Origin: Paenibacillus humicus NBRC 102415
GTDB taxonomy: Bacteria > Bacillota > Bacilli > Paenibacillales > Paenibacillaceae
Assembly (NCBI RefSeq): GCF_004000905.1
Contig: NZ_BIMD01000044.1
Coordinates: 1-41,780 of the forward strand
Direction: 5' to 3'
Length of the DNA: 41,780 bases
This document shows, piece after piece, positions 8,112 through 16,605 of the stretch (position 1 is the first letter of the stretch; every line of letters begins with the position of its first letter). The notes below the pieces were generated by a model that saw only the letters and a list, made by a program, of their open reading frames with translations, was not told the origin of the DNA and searched no databases. A program made the translations under genes and the position numbers.

Positions 8112-8163
8112 AAACAACCCGCGGCCAAGGGAACGCTGACGTTCGCTTAGCCGCGGGTTGTTT
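8112..8163. terminator. Bidirectional terminator, 14-bp stem
   Basis: AAACAACCCGCGGC pairs perfectly with GCCGCGGGTTGTTT, and an inner GAACG/CGTTC hairpin fills the loop. It ends the SDR gene on the plus strand and the RDD-protein gene on the minus strand. Confidence 0.85.
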
Positions 8164-8179
8164 GTCTTGTTCGCGGGCT

Positions 8180-8698
8180 TTATTCCTTTATGACCCCGGT
8201 ACCGGCGATAAAATCATGAATAGAGCGCTTGTCCTCTCGAACGCCGACCCTAATTGCGCTCGCAATGGCTCCAACGCCAAGTGTGATGGCGTAGACAAGG
8301 CCCGCTACCAACGTACGCAGCAGCATGGTGCCGACACCTGGCGGCTGTCCGTCGCTGACCTTCACGATTCGTATGCCGCATATCCGTTTCCCAACGGTGT
8401 ACCCGTACCAAAAGACAGGCACAAGCAAGGAATACAGAAACATCAATAAATTCGAAATAAAATCATCCCCAAAATCCCTTCCGGTGAAAAGCATGAAGAG
8501 AAGGGAAATCGGCAGTGCAACAATAAGAGAGTCAAGAAGGCTCGCGCCCAGCCGAATCCAAAAGCCGGCATTTTCATTTCCGTTCGTTTCTGTCCCTCTT
8601 TCCGGTTGATCCTTTATGATATGGCTGTATATGTACTCAATACAAACCGAAGCTACAAACCATCCTCCACACGTCCAAACCCTTGCCGCTGGAGCCAA
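8180..8698 (-). CDS. RDD family membrane protein, start uncertain
   Basis: Residues 43-172 of the longest reading form an RDD domain: NAGFWIRLGASLLDSLIVAL (Arg and Asp in the first membrane helix), a second helix (LLMFLYSLLVPVFWYG) and the conserved TVGKRICGIRIVKV. RDD proteins are small multi-helix membrane proteins; some members have been implicated in ion exchange, but most are uncharacterised. The only in-frame ATG gives a 172-residue product overlapping the upstream esterase gene by 46 nt. Family members usually start just before the AGFWIR motif, where no standard in-frame start exists although a GAGGG sequence is present. The start could be non-canonical, or there could be a frameshift. 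The domain call is secure; the N-terminus is not. Confidence 0.75.
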   Translation of the reverse strand: MAPAARVWTCGGWFVASVCIEYIYSHIIKDQPERGTETNGNENAGFWIRLGASLLDSLIVALPISLLFMLFTGRDFGDDFISNLLMFLYSLLVPVFWYGYTVGKRICGIRIVKVSDGQPPGVGTMLLRTLVAGLVYAITLGVGAIASAIRVGVREDKRSIHDFIAGTGVIKE

Positions 8699-9474
8699 AG
8701 CCCGCAGACGGCGTGCCAGTTCGCGACATGGGGATCCTCATCCGCGAGGCCCATGCCGTGCCTTCCCTTCTCATAGACATGCAGGTCGAACGGTACGCCG
8801 GCGCGGCTGAGAGCGGCTGCAAGCATCAGGCTGTTCTCTACCGGGACGGCGCCGTCGTCCGATGTATGCCAGAGAAACACGGGCGGAGTGTCTGCGTTTA
8901 CGTGAAGATTCGGACTCAGCCGTTCCACCAGCGCCGGATCGGGATCAAGGCCGAGCAGATTGATGCGGGACCCTTCATGGGTATAGGCGAGGTCCATCGA
9001 GATGACCGGGTAGCAGAGGATGGCCGCGTTCGGCCGGCTCGATATCCGGTCCTCCGGATCCTGGGCATCCGGCCGGCCGTCATCGTACAGCGTCGCCGCA
9101 GTCGCGGCGAGATGCCCGCCTGCAGAGAAGCCGAGCACGCCGATTCGATCCGGATCGAGGCCCCATTCCAGCGCATGATAGCGAACATGGCGTATGGCGC
9201 GCTGCACATCGTCCTGCGGGGACGGATACGTATAAGGCGCGACTCTATAACGCAACACAAAAGCAGAAATTCCGAGGCCGTTCAACCACAGCGCGACCGG
9301 TTCTCCTTCATGCTCGGCCCGCATCCCATAACCGCCGCCAGGGCATACGACGACGGCGCTTACGGCGCCTTCAACCAGGTAAGCCTCCAGCGCCGGACGG
9401 TCCTCCTCTCCGTCGCCCGCTGCCAGAGGTGCGCCGGAAGGCCATAATTCGATCATTTGGCGATTGTCGCTCAT
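8653..9474 (-). CDS. Alpha/beta hydrolase, acetyl-esterase-like (BD-FAE type)
   Basis: A 273-residue cytoplasmic hydrolase with no signal peptide. It has the PGGGY oxyanion-hole motif (about 45-49), nucleophile S117 in GFSAGG, a likely acid Asp in HTSDDGAVP, and a catalytic His in GRHGMG. This arrangement is that of the BD-FAE/Axe-like esterases that often remove acetyl groups from xylo-oligosaccharides or related sugars. The next gene upstream on the same strand is a CE7 deacetylase 112 nt away, which supports a role on acetylated sugars. The ribosome-binding site AGGAG is about 10 nt from the ATG. Substrate assignment is inference. Confidence 0.82.
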   Translation of the reverse strand: MSDNRQMIELWPSGAPLAAGDGEEDRPALEAYLVEGAVSAVVVCPGGGYGMRAEHEGEPVALWLNGLGISAFVLRYRVAPYTYPSPQDDVQRAIRHVRYHALEWGLDPDRIGVLGFSAGGHLAATAATLYDDGRPDAQDPEDRISSRPNAAILCYPVISMDLAYTHEGSRINLLGLDPDPALVERLSPNLHVNADTPPVFLWHTSDDGAVPVENSLMLAAALSRAGVPFDLHVYEKGRHGMGLADEDPHVANWHAVCGLWLQRQGFGRVEDGL

Positions 9475-9516
9475 GACATGCCATCTCCTTTTTCCATTTC
9501 GTTCCCCTGCAAGCCA

Positions 9517-9538
9517 TGTCTCTGCTTAAGCGGAGACA
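9517..9538. promoter_or_regulatory. 22-bp near-perfect palindrome between esterase genes
   Basis: TGTCTC and GAGACA flank a GCTTAAGC centre, with one T-G pair on each side. No T-run follows on either strand, so it is more likely a protein-binding site or mRNA hairpin than a terminator. It lies about 40 nt upstream of the esterase gene at 8653-9474. Confidence 0.4.
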
Positions 9539-9586
9539 ATTGAAACCCGATCTTGCCTGAAGCTATTGCTTCGCGAATCCATCCCG

Positions 9587-10597
9587 CTACGCAAACCAAC
9601 CCGGAAACTTCCGCTGCAAATAGGCCAGCTTGGCCTCGGTCTGCCTCGACCCGCCGCCCTCGTGGCCATTGAACGGATAAATGTTCATCTCCTTCTCCGT
9701 CCGGATCCGGTTATAGGTCGCGAAATACATCTGCGGCGGACAGACCTCATCCTTGAGGGCGACCGAAGCGAGCACCGGACAATGGATGCGGTCGGCCATG
9801 TTCATCGTGTCGAAGTAGCTCAGATTGTCCAAAACGAGATCCGTCTGCTCCGGATGCCGCTTCAAATATTCCGTGACGCCGCCGAAAGCGCCGTGGCAGC
9901 CCTCGACGCGGGCCTCGAGATTGCTGTTGCTCGGCACGTCGACCAGGACGGCGGCGGGACGGTCGTCCAGAGCCGACACTGCCATCCCGAGCGCCCCGCC
10001 CTGGCTGACGCCTTCGATGACGATGCGGGTCGGATCGATCTCCGCCTGGGCGCAGGCGAAGTCGATCGCCTTGAGACAGTCCATATAGGCATACCGATAA
10101 TAGTACTCCATCTTGTCATGAACGCCTTTGACGGCGACGTTCCCGACAAAGCCATGCGTGTAGGAAGCGCTGTTCCCGGTCGGTCCGCCCTGGTCGCGGC
10201 AGTCGACGGAGAGCACGGCAAGGCCCATCATCGCCCAATGCATATGATCCGACGGCTCGCCTCTGCTTCCCGAGAAGCCATGATAATGGATGAGGCAGGG
10301 ATAGCTTTCCTTCTTCAAAAAATGCGGAACGATCAGCCATCCCCGGATGGAGGTCTCGTCCATTCCGTTATAAGCGATATCGTAGACGCCGACATGCCGG
10401 CTCGGATAGTCGATCTCCGTCCGCTGAGGCTGCAGAGGCACCTTCTTGGCCTGATTCAAAGTAAGCTCCCAAAAGGCCTCAAAATCCTCCTTTTTAGTCA
10501 GCCCGGGCAAATAACCGTAGAGCTCCTTCGTTGCCTTCTCGATATATCCCATTCCCGCTTGATGCTCCCTTCTGATCGACTCGAAAAACCAATCCAT
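9587..10597 (-). CDS. CE7 family acetyl-xylan esterase / cephalosporin-C deacetylase
   Basis: This 336-residue cytosolic esterase matches the CE7 family in length and motifs: RDQGG (the family RGQ-like motif), nucleophile S198 in GVSQGG, a late Asp (ALKDEVCPP) and the terminal GHEGG with the catalytic His. CE7 enzymes remove acetyl groups from short xylo-oligosaccharides and from cephalosporin C, acting inside the cell on imported sugars. B. subtilis Cah is a characterised relative. The ATG has only a weak ribosome-binding site; a good GGGAGG is over 30 nt upstream, and no other in-frame start exists before a stop codon. A second esterase gene follows on the same strand. Confidence 0.9.
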   Translation of the reverse strand: MDWFFESIRREHQAGMGYIEKATKELYGYLPGLTKKEDFEAFWELTLNQAKKVPLQPQRTEIDYPSRHVGVYDIAYNGMDETSIRGWLIVPHFLKKESYPCLIHYHGFSGSRGEPSDHMHWAMMGLAVLSVDCRDQGGPTGNSASYTHGFVGNVAVKGVHDKMEYYYRYAYMDCLKAIDFACAQAEIDPTRIVIEGVSQGGALGMAVSALDDRPAAVLVDVPSNSNLEARVEGCHGAFGGVTEYLKRHPEQTDLVLDNLSYFDTMNMADRIHCPVLASVALKDEVCPPQMYFATYNRIRTEKEMNIYPFNGHEGGGSRQTEAKLAYLQRKFPGWFA

Positions 10598-10690
10598 GCT
10601 TTCAACATTCGACTATAACGCCTGTAGTCCTCCCTTGAGGCAATCTCCTTTTGCTTTCGGTCCGCTGTGCACGGCATTGTGCGCTCGTAC

Positions 10691-10733
10691 AAAAAATCGC
10701 CTTCCCGGCCTCGTCTCGAGGGGAAAGGCGATT
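10691..10733 (-). terminator. Terminator of the oligopeptide transporter operon
   Basis: On the minus strand AATCGCCTT arms pair around an inner CTCG/CGAG stem and are followed by six T residues (10691-10696). It lies 20 nt after the last ATPase gene. Confidence 0.9.
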
Positions 10734-10752
10734 CTGGATTTCAAGCAAGCCG

Positions 10753-11718
10753 TCAAGCCAAATGACAGGCCACATAATGCTCTCCGCCCATATGGCGGAA
10801 CTCTGGAACCTCCAGCCTACAGCGCTCCACGGCCAGCGGGCAGCGCGTATGGAACTTGCAGCCGGATGGCGGGTTGGCGGGATTCGGGATATCCCCCCGC
10901 AGCACGATCCGCTCCCGCTTCAGCTTCGGAATCGGCACCGGCACCGCCGACAGCAGCGCCTTCGTATACGGATGGAGCGGCGTGAGGAACAGCTCGTCCC
11001 GCGTGCCCGTCTCCATCATGGACCCGAGGTACATGACCCCGATCCGGTTGCACAGATGCTCCACCACGCTGAGATCGTGAGAGATGAACAGATAGGAAAG
11101 ATTCCGGGTCTCCTGCAGATTGCGGAACAGGTTGATGATCTGCGCCTGGATGGAAACGTCGAGCGCCGACACCGGCTCGTCCGCGATGATCAGATCCGGA
11201 TTCAGCGCAAGCGCGCGGGCGATGCCGATCCGCTGGCGCTGTCCGCCGCTGAATTCATGGGGCAGACGGTCGATATGGTAAGCCGACAGCCCGCAGGAAG
11301 CCAGAACCTCCTGCACCCGCTCCCGGATCTCTTCCTTCGGTACCAGCCCGTGGTCCAGGAGCGCCTCGCCGATGGCATCGCCGATCCGCACGCGGGGATT
11401 GAGAGAGCTGTAAGGATCCTGGAAGATCAGCTGCAGCTCGGGACGCAGCTTGCGCAGTTCTTCGGAAGGAAGATGATACAGATCCTTTCCTTTGAAGCGG
11501 ACTTCGCCTTCCGTTTTTTCCGTCAGCCGCACGATCGTTTTGCCGACGGTGCTCTTGCCGCTGCCGGACTCGCCGACAAGCCCGAACGTTTCGCCCGGAC
11601 GAATCGTCAGGCTGATGTCGTCTACCGCTTTGACATGTCCGACGGTGCGGTTCAGCACCCCGGCCTTGATCGGAAAGTATTTCTTCAGATGCCGCACTTC
11701 CAGCAAAGCCTCAGACAT
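10753..11718 (-). CDS. Oligopeptide ABC transporter ATPase (OppF-like)
   Basis: The start at 11718 is preferred because it is preceded by GAGGAGG inside the end of the upstream gene, giving an 8-nt overlap and a 321-residue product. It has Walker A GESGSGKST, Q-loop (LIFQDPYSSLNP), signature FSGGQRQR, Walker B LIIADEPVSALD and switch histidine ISHDLSV. The C-terminal oligopeptide-transporter tail contains HPYTKALLSAVP and cysteines in GCKFHTRCPLAVERC, where some homologs bind an Fe-S cluster. It pairs with the OppD-like ATPase next door to energise peptide import. Confidence 0.93.
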   Translation of the reverse strand: MSEALLEVRHLKKYFPIKAGVLNRTVGHVKAVDDISLTIRPGETFGLVGESGSGKSTVGKTIVRLTEKTEGEVRFKGKDLYHLPSEELRKLRPELQLIFQDPYSSLNPRVRIGDAIGEALLDHGLVPKEEIRERVQEVLASCGLSAYHIDRLPHEFSGGQRQRIGIARALALNPDLIIADEPVSALDVSIQAQIINLFRNLQETRNLSYLFISHDLSVVEHLCNRIGVMYLGSMMETGTRDELFLTPLHPYTKALLSAVPVPIPKLKRERIVLRGDIPNPANPPSGCKFHTRCPLAVERCRLEVPEFRHMGGEHYVACHLA

Positions 11719-12706
11719 GGGCCAGCGCCTCCTCTTCATACAGCCAGCAAGCCGTTTTCTGGCCTTGCCCGACATCCTTCAGCTTCGGCTCCCGGGTCCG
11801 GCAGATCTCCATGCAATGCTGACAGCGATCGTGGAAGTAGCAGGATTCCGTCAGCTCAAGCGGATTCGGCACTTGTCCGGGAATGGAATACAGCGTGTCC
11901 TTGCGCTGGTTGATGATCGGCTTGGACTTCAGCAGCCCTTGCGTATACGGATGCTTCGGATTGTTGAACAGCTCCACGACTTCGCCTTCCTCGACGACCT
12001 TGCCGGAATACATGACCACGACGTAGTCGGCCATCTCCGCGACGACGCCGAGATCATGCGTGATGAGCAGGATCGACATCCCGCCTTCATCCTTGAGGCT
12101 GCGCAGCAGGTCCAGAATCTGAGCCTGGATCGTGACGTCGAGAGCGGTCGTCGGCTCGTCGGCGATGAGCAGCTTCGGATTGCAGGACACCGCGATCGCG
12201 ATCATGACGCGCTGCAGCATGCCGCCGCTCAGCTCATGCGGATACGAGTCCATGATCTGCTCCGGCCGCGAGATTCCGACGAGAGTAATCAGGTCGATCG
12301 CCCGCGCCCGCGCCTCCTTCCGGCTCAGCTTGCGATGCTCCATCAGCGGCTCGACAATCTGCTCGCCGATCTTGAGCACCGGATTCAGCGACGACATCGG
12401 CTCCTGAAAGATCATGGCAATGTCGTTGCCGCGCACGGTCCGCAGCTCGTTCGCCTTCATGGCAAGCAGATCGCGGCCGTCGAACTCGATGGCGCCTCCG
12501 ACGACTTTGCCGGACGGGCCTTCCACCAGCCCCATGACCGACATCGCCGTAATGCTTTTGCCGCAGCCGGATTCCCCGACGATGCACACCGTTTCGCCGG
12601 CCCGCACATGCAGGCTCACTCCGTCGACGGCCCGCACCGTGCCGGCTTCCGTGCTGAAATGCGTTTTCAGTTGCTCAATATGCAGCAAGTCTTTCACGAC
12701 CCGCAC
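11711..12706 (-). CDS. Oligopeptide ABC transporter ATPase (OppD-like)
   Basis: A 331-residue ABC ATPase with Walker A GESGCGKS, Q-loop FQEPMSSLNP, signature LSGGMLQR, Walker B LLIADEPTTALD and switch LITHDLGV. The C-terminal oligo_HPY region (HPYTQGLLKS) and CYFHDRCQHCMEIC cysteine cluster are typical of OppD/DppD. It begins one base after the preceding permease stop (GTG at 12706). An in-frame GTG at 12697 has better ribosome-binding-site spacing, giving a product three residues shorter. Together with the downstream OppF-like ATPase it forms the nucleotide-binding heterodimer. Confidence 0.93.
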   Translation of the reverse strand: MRVVKDLLHIEQLKTHFSTEAGTVRAVDGVSLHVRAGETVCIVGESGCGKSITAMSVMGLVEGPSGKVVGGAIEFDGRDLLAMKANELRTVRGNDIAMIFQEPMSSLNPVLKIGEQIVEPLMEHRKLSRKEARARAIDLITLVGISRPEQIMDSYPHELSGGMLQRVMIAIAVSCNPKLLIADEPTTALDVTIQAQILDLLRSLKDEGGMSILLITHDLGVVAEMADYVVVMYSGKVVEEGEVVELFNNPKHPYTQGLLKSKPIINQRKDTLYSIPGQVPNPLELTESCYFHDRCQHCMEICRTREPKLKDVGQGQKTACWLYEEEALAHV

Positions 12707-13642
12707 CTACCTTCCCTTTTTCGGGTCCAGAACGTCCCTCAGACCGTCGCCGAAAATATTGATGGCGACTACCGTCACGAAGATGGAGAGACCCGGCGGA
12801 ATCCACAGCCAAGGACGCTTCTCGAAATCGATCATGTTGTTGGCCGCGTCGATCATGTTGCCCCAGGTCGGAGTCGGCGGCGTGACGCCGAGGCCGAAGA
12901 AGCTGAGTACGGACTCGCTGAGAATCGCGCCGCCGATATTCAGCGTGGCGATGACGATCAGCAGCGGCACCAGATTGGGAAACAGATGGTTGAACAGCTT
13001 GCGGCGGCTGCGCAGGCCGAGCACCGTCGTCGCCTGCATGAACTCGCGTTCCCGGAGGCTGAGAATCTGGCCCCGGACCATGCGGGCCAGTCCCGGCCAG
13101 CCGACGATCGCCAGCATGATCATGACGATGTACATCCGGTAGTCGGGAGGAACCTTCCATTCCGAGAGGAGCGCGCCTGCGATGAAGAGCAGGGGAAGGC
13201 TGGGAATGGTCAGCAGCAGATCCGCCACTCGCATGATGATCTGATCGGCTACGCCGCGGTAATAGCCGGCGATGATGCCGAGCAGGCCGCCCAGCAAGAC
13301 GGACAGCACCATGGATGCCAGTCCTACCGTGAGCGAGATGCGGCCCGCCTGGAGCACGCGGGTCAGCACATCCCTGCCGAGCGCATCGTTGCCCAGCCAG
13401 TGCTTGGCGCTTGGGGCTTTGTTCATCAGCGCCATATTGATCTTGTTGTCCGCGTACGGAGAGAACATGGGGCCGAGGAAGCAGACCGCAAACATGAAGA
13501 CGACGACGGCAAAGCCGAATACGGCCAGCTTGTTCTTCAGCAGCCTGCGGAGAGAATCGCTCCAGAGCGAGGACTTCGCCGCCGCTTTCGCTTTCGCGCC
13601 GGCCTTGCCCGGTCCGGCGAGCTCGCCTTTTGCTAGTGACAT
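12707..13642 (-). CDS. Oligopeptide ABC transporter permease (OppC-like)
   Basis: A 311-residue inner-membrane subunit. An Ala/Lys-rich cytoplasmic N-terminus (1-28) precedes the first membrane helix (about 41-60). The conserved HWLGNDALGRDVLTRVL follows, then about five more helices and the permease EAA-type loop (FMQATTVLGLRSRRKLFNHLFPN) that contacts the ATPases. The C-terminal GDGLRDVLDPK is the usual OppC/DppC ending. It forms the translocation pore with the OppB-like subunit encoded just upstream (17-nt gap). Confidence 0.94.
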   Translation of the reverse strand: MSLAKGELAGPGKAGAKAKAAAKSSLWSDSLRRLLKNKLAVFGFAVVVFMFAVCFLGPMFSPYADNKINMALMNKAPSAKHWLGNDALGRDVLTRVLQAGRISLTVGLASMVLSVLLGGLLGIIAGYYRGVADQIIMRVADLLLTIPSLPLLFIAGALLSEWKVPPDYRMYIVMIMLAIVGWPGLARMVRGQILSLREREFMQATTVLGLRSRRKLFNHLFPNLVPLLIVIATLNIGGAILSESVLSFFGLGVTPPTPTWGNMIDAANNMIDFEKRPWLWIPPGLSIFVTVVAINIFGDGLRDVLDPKKGR

Positions 13643-13659
13643 GAATGACAGCCTCCTTC

Positions 13660-14613
13660 CTAGAGTTTGACGCGCGGATCCGCCACGCGGTACAGAATGT
13701 CGGACAGCAGCGTGCCGATGACGGTCAGAACGGCCAGGAACATTGTGAAGCCCATGAGCAGCGGATAATCGCGCAAGCCGAACGACTTCATGTACAGCTG
13801 GCCGATGCCCGGCCAGTTGAAGATGCTCTCGATGATAAGCGAGCCTCCGAACAGAGCCGGCAGCTCAAAGCCGACGAGCGTAATCGCCGGCAGCAGGGCG
13901 TTGCGCAGCGCGTGGGTGAACAGCACCTTGCGCTCGGTCAGCCCTTTGGCCCGCGCCGTGCGGATATAGTCCTGCTTGAGGACATCGATCATATTGCTGC
14001 GGAAGTATCTCGTCAGAGAGCCGAGGCCGAGCAGCGTCATGACGGCGACCGGCAGCGTCATATGGCGGATGACTTCAAGAGCATAAGCCCAGCCGGTCGC
14101 ATTGCTGCCTGTCGTCGTCATGCCTCCCGGCGGAAGCCAGTGGAAATCGACCGCGAAAATCTTGATCAGGAACAGGCCGATGAAGAAAGAAGGAATCGAC
14201 ATCGCTCCGAATATGACCAGCATGACGATCGTGTCGAACCAGGAATACTGCTTGTACGCCGCGATGACGCCAATGACGACGGCGATGAACCAGGTGAGGA
14301 AGGTAGACACGACGGCGAGCAGGAATGAATTCCAGATGTACTCGTTGAAAATCGTCAGCACCGGCTTCTGCTGCGCGAGCGAGTAGCCGAAGTCGCCGTG
14401 CAGGGCGTTGCCCATCCAGGTGAGGTACCGTTCCATCAGCGGCTTGCTGAGGCCGTAAATCTCGCGCAGCTCTGCCTTCCGCTCCGGCGTCAGCTTGATG
14501 TTCCCGCTGATGAAGTCGCCCGGCGTCAAGGCATACAGCGAGAAGATCAGGAAGGAGGCTGCCAGCAGGATCAGAATCATATAGCTCAGGCGGCGGATCA
14601 AATATGTGCTCAT
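13660..14613 (-). CDS. Oligopeptide ABC transporter permease (OppB-like)
   Basis: A 317-residue permease with six predicted membrane helices. The N-terminal YLIRRLSYMILILLAASF and the following GLSKPLMERYLTWM are characteristic of OppB/DppB. The EAA-like loop (YIRTARAKGLTERKVLFTHALRNALLP) and the C-terminal DILYRVADPRVKL are intact. It is translated after a hairpin (14632-14664) that separates it from the binding-protein gene, which probably lowers its expression relative to that gene. Confidence 0.94.
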   Translation of the reverse strand: MSTYLIRRLSYMILILLAASFLIFSLYALTPGDFISGNIKLTPERKAELREIYGLSKPLMERYLTWMGNALHGDFGYSLAQQKPVLTIFNEYIWNSFLLAVVSTFLTWFIAVVIGVIAAYKQYSWFDTIVMLVIFGAMSIPSFFIGLFLIKIFAVDFHWLPPGGMTTTGSNATGWAYALEVIRHMTLPVAVMTLLGLGSLTRYFRSNMIDVLKQDYIRTARAKGLTERKVLFTHALRNALLPAITLVGFELPALFGGSLIIESIFNWPGIGQLYMKSFGLRDYPLLMGFTMFLAVLTVIGTLLSDILYRVADPRVKL

Positions 14614-14631
14614 ATCGGCTCCTTAACAGGT

Positions 14632-14664
14632 CATCCCCTGCCGCGCTCAGCCCGGCAGGGGATG
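14632..14664 (-). other. Intercistronic hairpin between binding protein and permease
   Basis: CATCCCCTGCCG and CGGCAGGGGATG are perfect 12-bp arms around a 9-nt loop, between the binding-protein stop and the permease start. No T-run follows on the minus strand, so it probably stabilises the upstream mRNA segment rather than ending transcription. Confidence 0.7.
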
Positions 14665-14688
14665 GATTCTTTTATCGCAGCGAAACGA

Positions 14689-16458
14689 TTACTGGACGTC
14701 CTTGAGCGACCATTGCGGCAGGCTCGCCGCCAGGCCGTAGAACGGGCTCACAGCCAGATTCTCGATCCTGGCGTTGTACGCGTACACGCTCTTCTTGTAG
14801 CTTGTGAAGATGACCGGAAGCTCGTCGTTCAGCAGCTGGTAGATTTCCTTGTAGATCGCTTTGCGCTGCTCGATGTCGGTCGTCTCCAGACCTTTTTTGT
14901 ACAGCTCGATGAATTTCGGGTTGCTGTAGCCTTTGACCTCTCCATCCACGAACTGCATCAGGCCGTCCGAAGGATCCGTAAGCATCGGAGTCGAGAAGGA
15001 GACGAGATCGTAATCCCCGCCTTCCACCTTGGAGACGAGAGAGTTGAAGTCGGCAAAGATTTCCGGCTGGAATTCCACGCCCAGCGCCTGATAGTTCTCT
15101 TTGGCTACGGCGATGAAGATATCCGTGTTCTTGCTCTTGGAGCCGAGATAGTGGATCGTCAGCTTCTTGCCGTCCTTCTCGCGGATGCCGCCAGCGCCTT
15201 CTTTCCAGCCGGCTTCGTCCAGCAGCGACTTCGCTTTGTCCAGGTCGTACTTGTACGGGTTGATGCCTTCTTCCGTGTACGCCCACGAGATCGGGGACGA
15301 AGGAATGTTGGCGATGCTGCCCGCTCCCTGCGCCGCATCCACGTAGATGCTTTGACGGTCGAGGCCGTAGGTCAGCGCCTGGCGCACCTTTTTGTCCTTG
15401 AGCGCTTCATGCTCCAGGTTCACCTGCAGGTAACCGTATGTGCTCGGCGTATACGGAACGATATTCACGAATCCGAGAGACTTCAGCTTGTCGATGTTTT
15501 CCTGGGTGGCGCTGAAGGAGGCGTAGTCGACCTCTCCGGTCTCCAGGTACTGCCAAGTGTCGCCTTCGGATGTTTTGTAGATGAAATTCGGCGTTTTCGG
15601 CTTGTCGCCATAATAGTTCTCGTTGGCTGCGAAGCGCACTTCCTGCCCAGGCGTGAACTTGACCAGCTTATAAGGCCCGGTGCCGACCGGAGTGGTGCTC
15701 AGCGACTTCATGTATCCCGTGTCGCCTTGTTTGTAGTCTTTGCCGTAGTACGCCTTGGACAGCACATCGCCGCCGAGCGTCGTCAGCGCGGCTGCATTGG
15801 CCTTCTCCAGCGTCACGCTGATCGTCTGCGGATCCGCGATCTTGATGCCTTCGATGGAAGCGGCCTTGCCTTCTTTATAAGCGTCGGAGCCTTTGATGCC
15901 GAGAGTGTTCACCTGCGAGTCGCCGTCATAGGACTTGTCGTTCAGAATCGTCCAGGTGAAGGCGACATCCTCGGCCGTAAGCGGCGAGCCGTCGCTGAAC
16001 TTCAGTCCCTGGCGCAGATGGAACGTATACGTCCGTCCATCCTCGGAGGCTTCCCATTTCTCGGCCAGACCCGGGATCGGCTCCGCCTTGTCGTTCACGA
16101 GAACGAGCGGGGTGTACAGAAGGGAGGATACGTTGCCGTCATAACCGCTTTGCTGGAAGTAAGGCGTAAAGGCGCCGCTCGGATCCGTCAGGCCGACGAT
16201 GATCGTGTCGGTGCGCTGCTTGGCTGCCGCCGGAAGCTTGGATAGGTCGGCTGCCTGGATCGCTCCCGCAGCTCCGTCCGTCGAGGCGCCGCCTGCATTG
16301 TCCGCGCCTGCGTTCACGGCTGTGTTCGTGGATCCCGTTGCTCCGCCCGAATTGGCGGCGCTGTTTCCGTTGCCGCTGTTGTCCGAGCATGCGGACAGCA
16401 GCAGCGTTCCTGCCAGCAAGATGGAAATGGATGCAGAGACTGTCGTTCTTTTTTTCAT
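14689..16458 (-). CDS. Oligopeptide-binding lipoprotein (OppA-like, SBP family 5)
   Basis: A 589-residue family 5 solute-binding protein. The signal peptide ends in a good lipobox (LLSAC, Cys about residue 24), so it is anchored to the outer face of the membrane. A Ser/Gly/Asn/Ala-rich linker (25-80) precedes the folded part. Family motifs include PGLAEKWEASEDGRTYTFHL, LRQGLKFSDGSPLTAEDV and PVGTGPYKL. It captures peptides and hands them to the permease pair. The nature of the peptide cannot be deduced; nickel, dipeptide and opine binders share this fold. It is first in the operon, 70 nt downstream of a good sigma-A promoter. Confidence 0.93.
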   Translation of the reverse strand: MKKRTTVSASISILLAGTLLLSACSDNSGNGNSAANSGGATGSTNTAVNAGADNAGGASTDGAAGAIQAADLSKLPAAAKQRTDTIIVGLTDPSGAFTPYFQQSGYDGNVSSLLYTPLVLVNDKAEPIPGLAEKWEASEDGRTYTFHLRQGLKFSDGSPLTAEDVAFTWTILNDKSYDGDSQVNTLGIKGSDAYKEGKAASIEGIKIADPQTISVTLEKANAAALTTLGGDVLSKAYYGKDYKQGDTGYMKSLSTTPVGTGPYKLVKFTPGQEVRFAANENYYGDKPKTPNFIYKTSEGDTWQYLETGEVDYASFSATQENIDKLKSLGFVNIVPYTPSTYGYLQVNLEHEALKDKKVRQALTYGLDRQSIYVDAAQGAGSIANIPSSPISWAYTEEGINPYKYDLDKAKSLLDEAGWKEGAGGIREKDGKKLTIHYLGSKSKNTDIFIAVAKENYQALGVEFQPEIFADFNSLVSKVEGGDYDLVSFSTPMLTDPSDGLMQFVDGEVKGYSNPKFIELYKKGLETTDIEQRKAIYKEIYQLLNDELPVIFTSYKKSVYAYNARIENLAVSPFYGLAASLPQWSLKDVQ

Positions 16459-16471
16459 AAGACCCTCCCGC

Positions 16472-16503
16472 TCAATCGAATAGTAGTGTATAATTCCGAT
16501 TGA
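16472..16503. promoter_or_regulatory. Inverted repeat in the leader of the opp operon
   Basis: TCAATCG (16472-16478) and CGATTGA (16497-16503) are perfect inverted arms 18 bp apart, between the oppA-like promoter and its ribosome-binding site. It may be an operator, or an mRNA hairpin. Confidence 0.35.
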
Positions 16504-16530
16504 TTAAGTATGAATTACTGAATTATCCCC

Positions 16531-16559
16531 ATTATAGGAGCCTTGTTCGGTTCTGTAAA
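16531..16559 (-). promoter_or_regulatory. Sigma-A promoter of the opp operon
   Basis: On the minus strand TTTACA (16554-16559) and a perfect TATAAT (16531-16536) are exactly 17 nt apart. It drives the five-gene oligopeptide transporter operon. Confidence 0.85.
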
Positions 16560-16605
16560 GAGAGAACTTTAAATATTTTCTCCTTACAAAGAATCTACGA
16601 GGCCA

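Noticed and set aside
11492-13636. A 714-codon open frame on the plus strand opposite the two oligopeptide ATPase and permease genes
   Set aside because: It is antisense to clearly conserved genes, rich in His, Arg and Gln as expected of shadow frames in GC-rich DNA, and has no recognisable motif.
14398-16245. A 615-codon plus-strand frame opposite the oligopeptide-binding protein
   Set aside because: Antisense shadow of a well-supported gene; no ribosome-binding site or family match.
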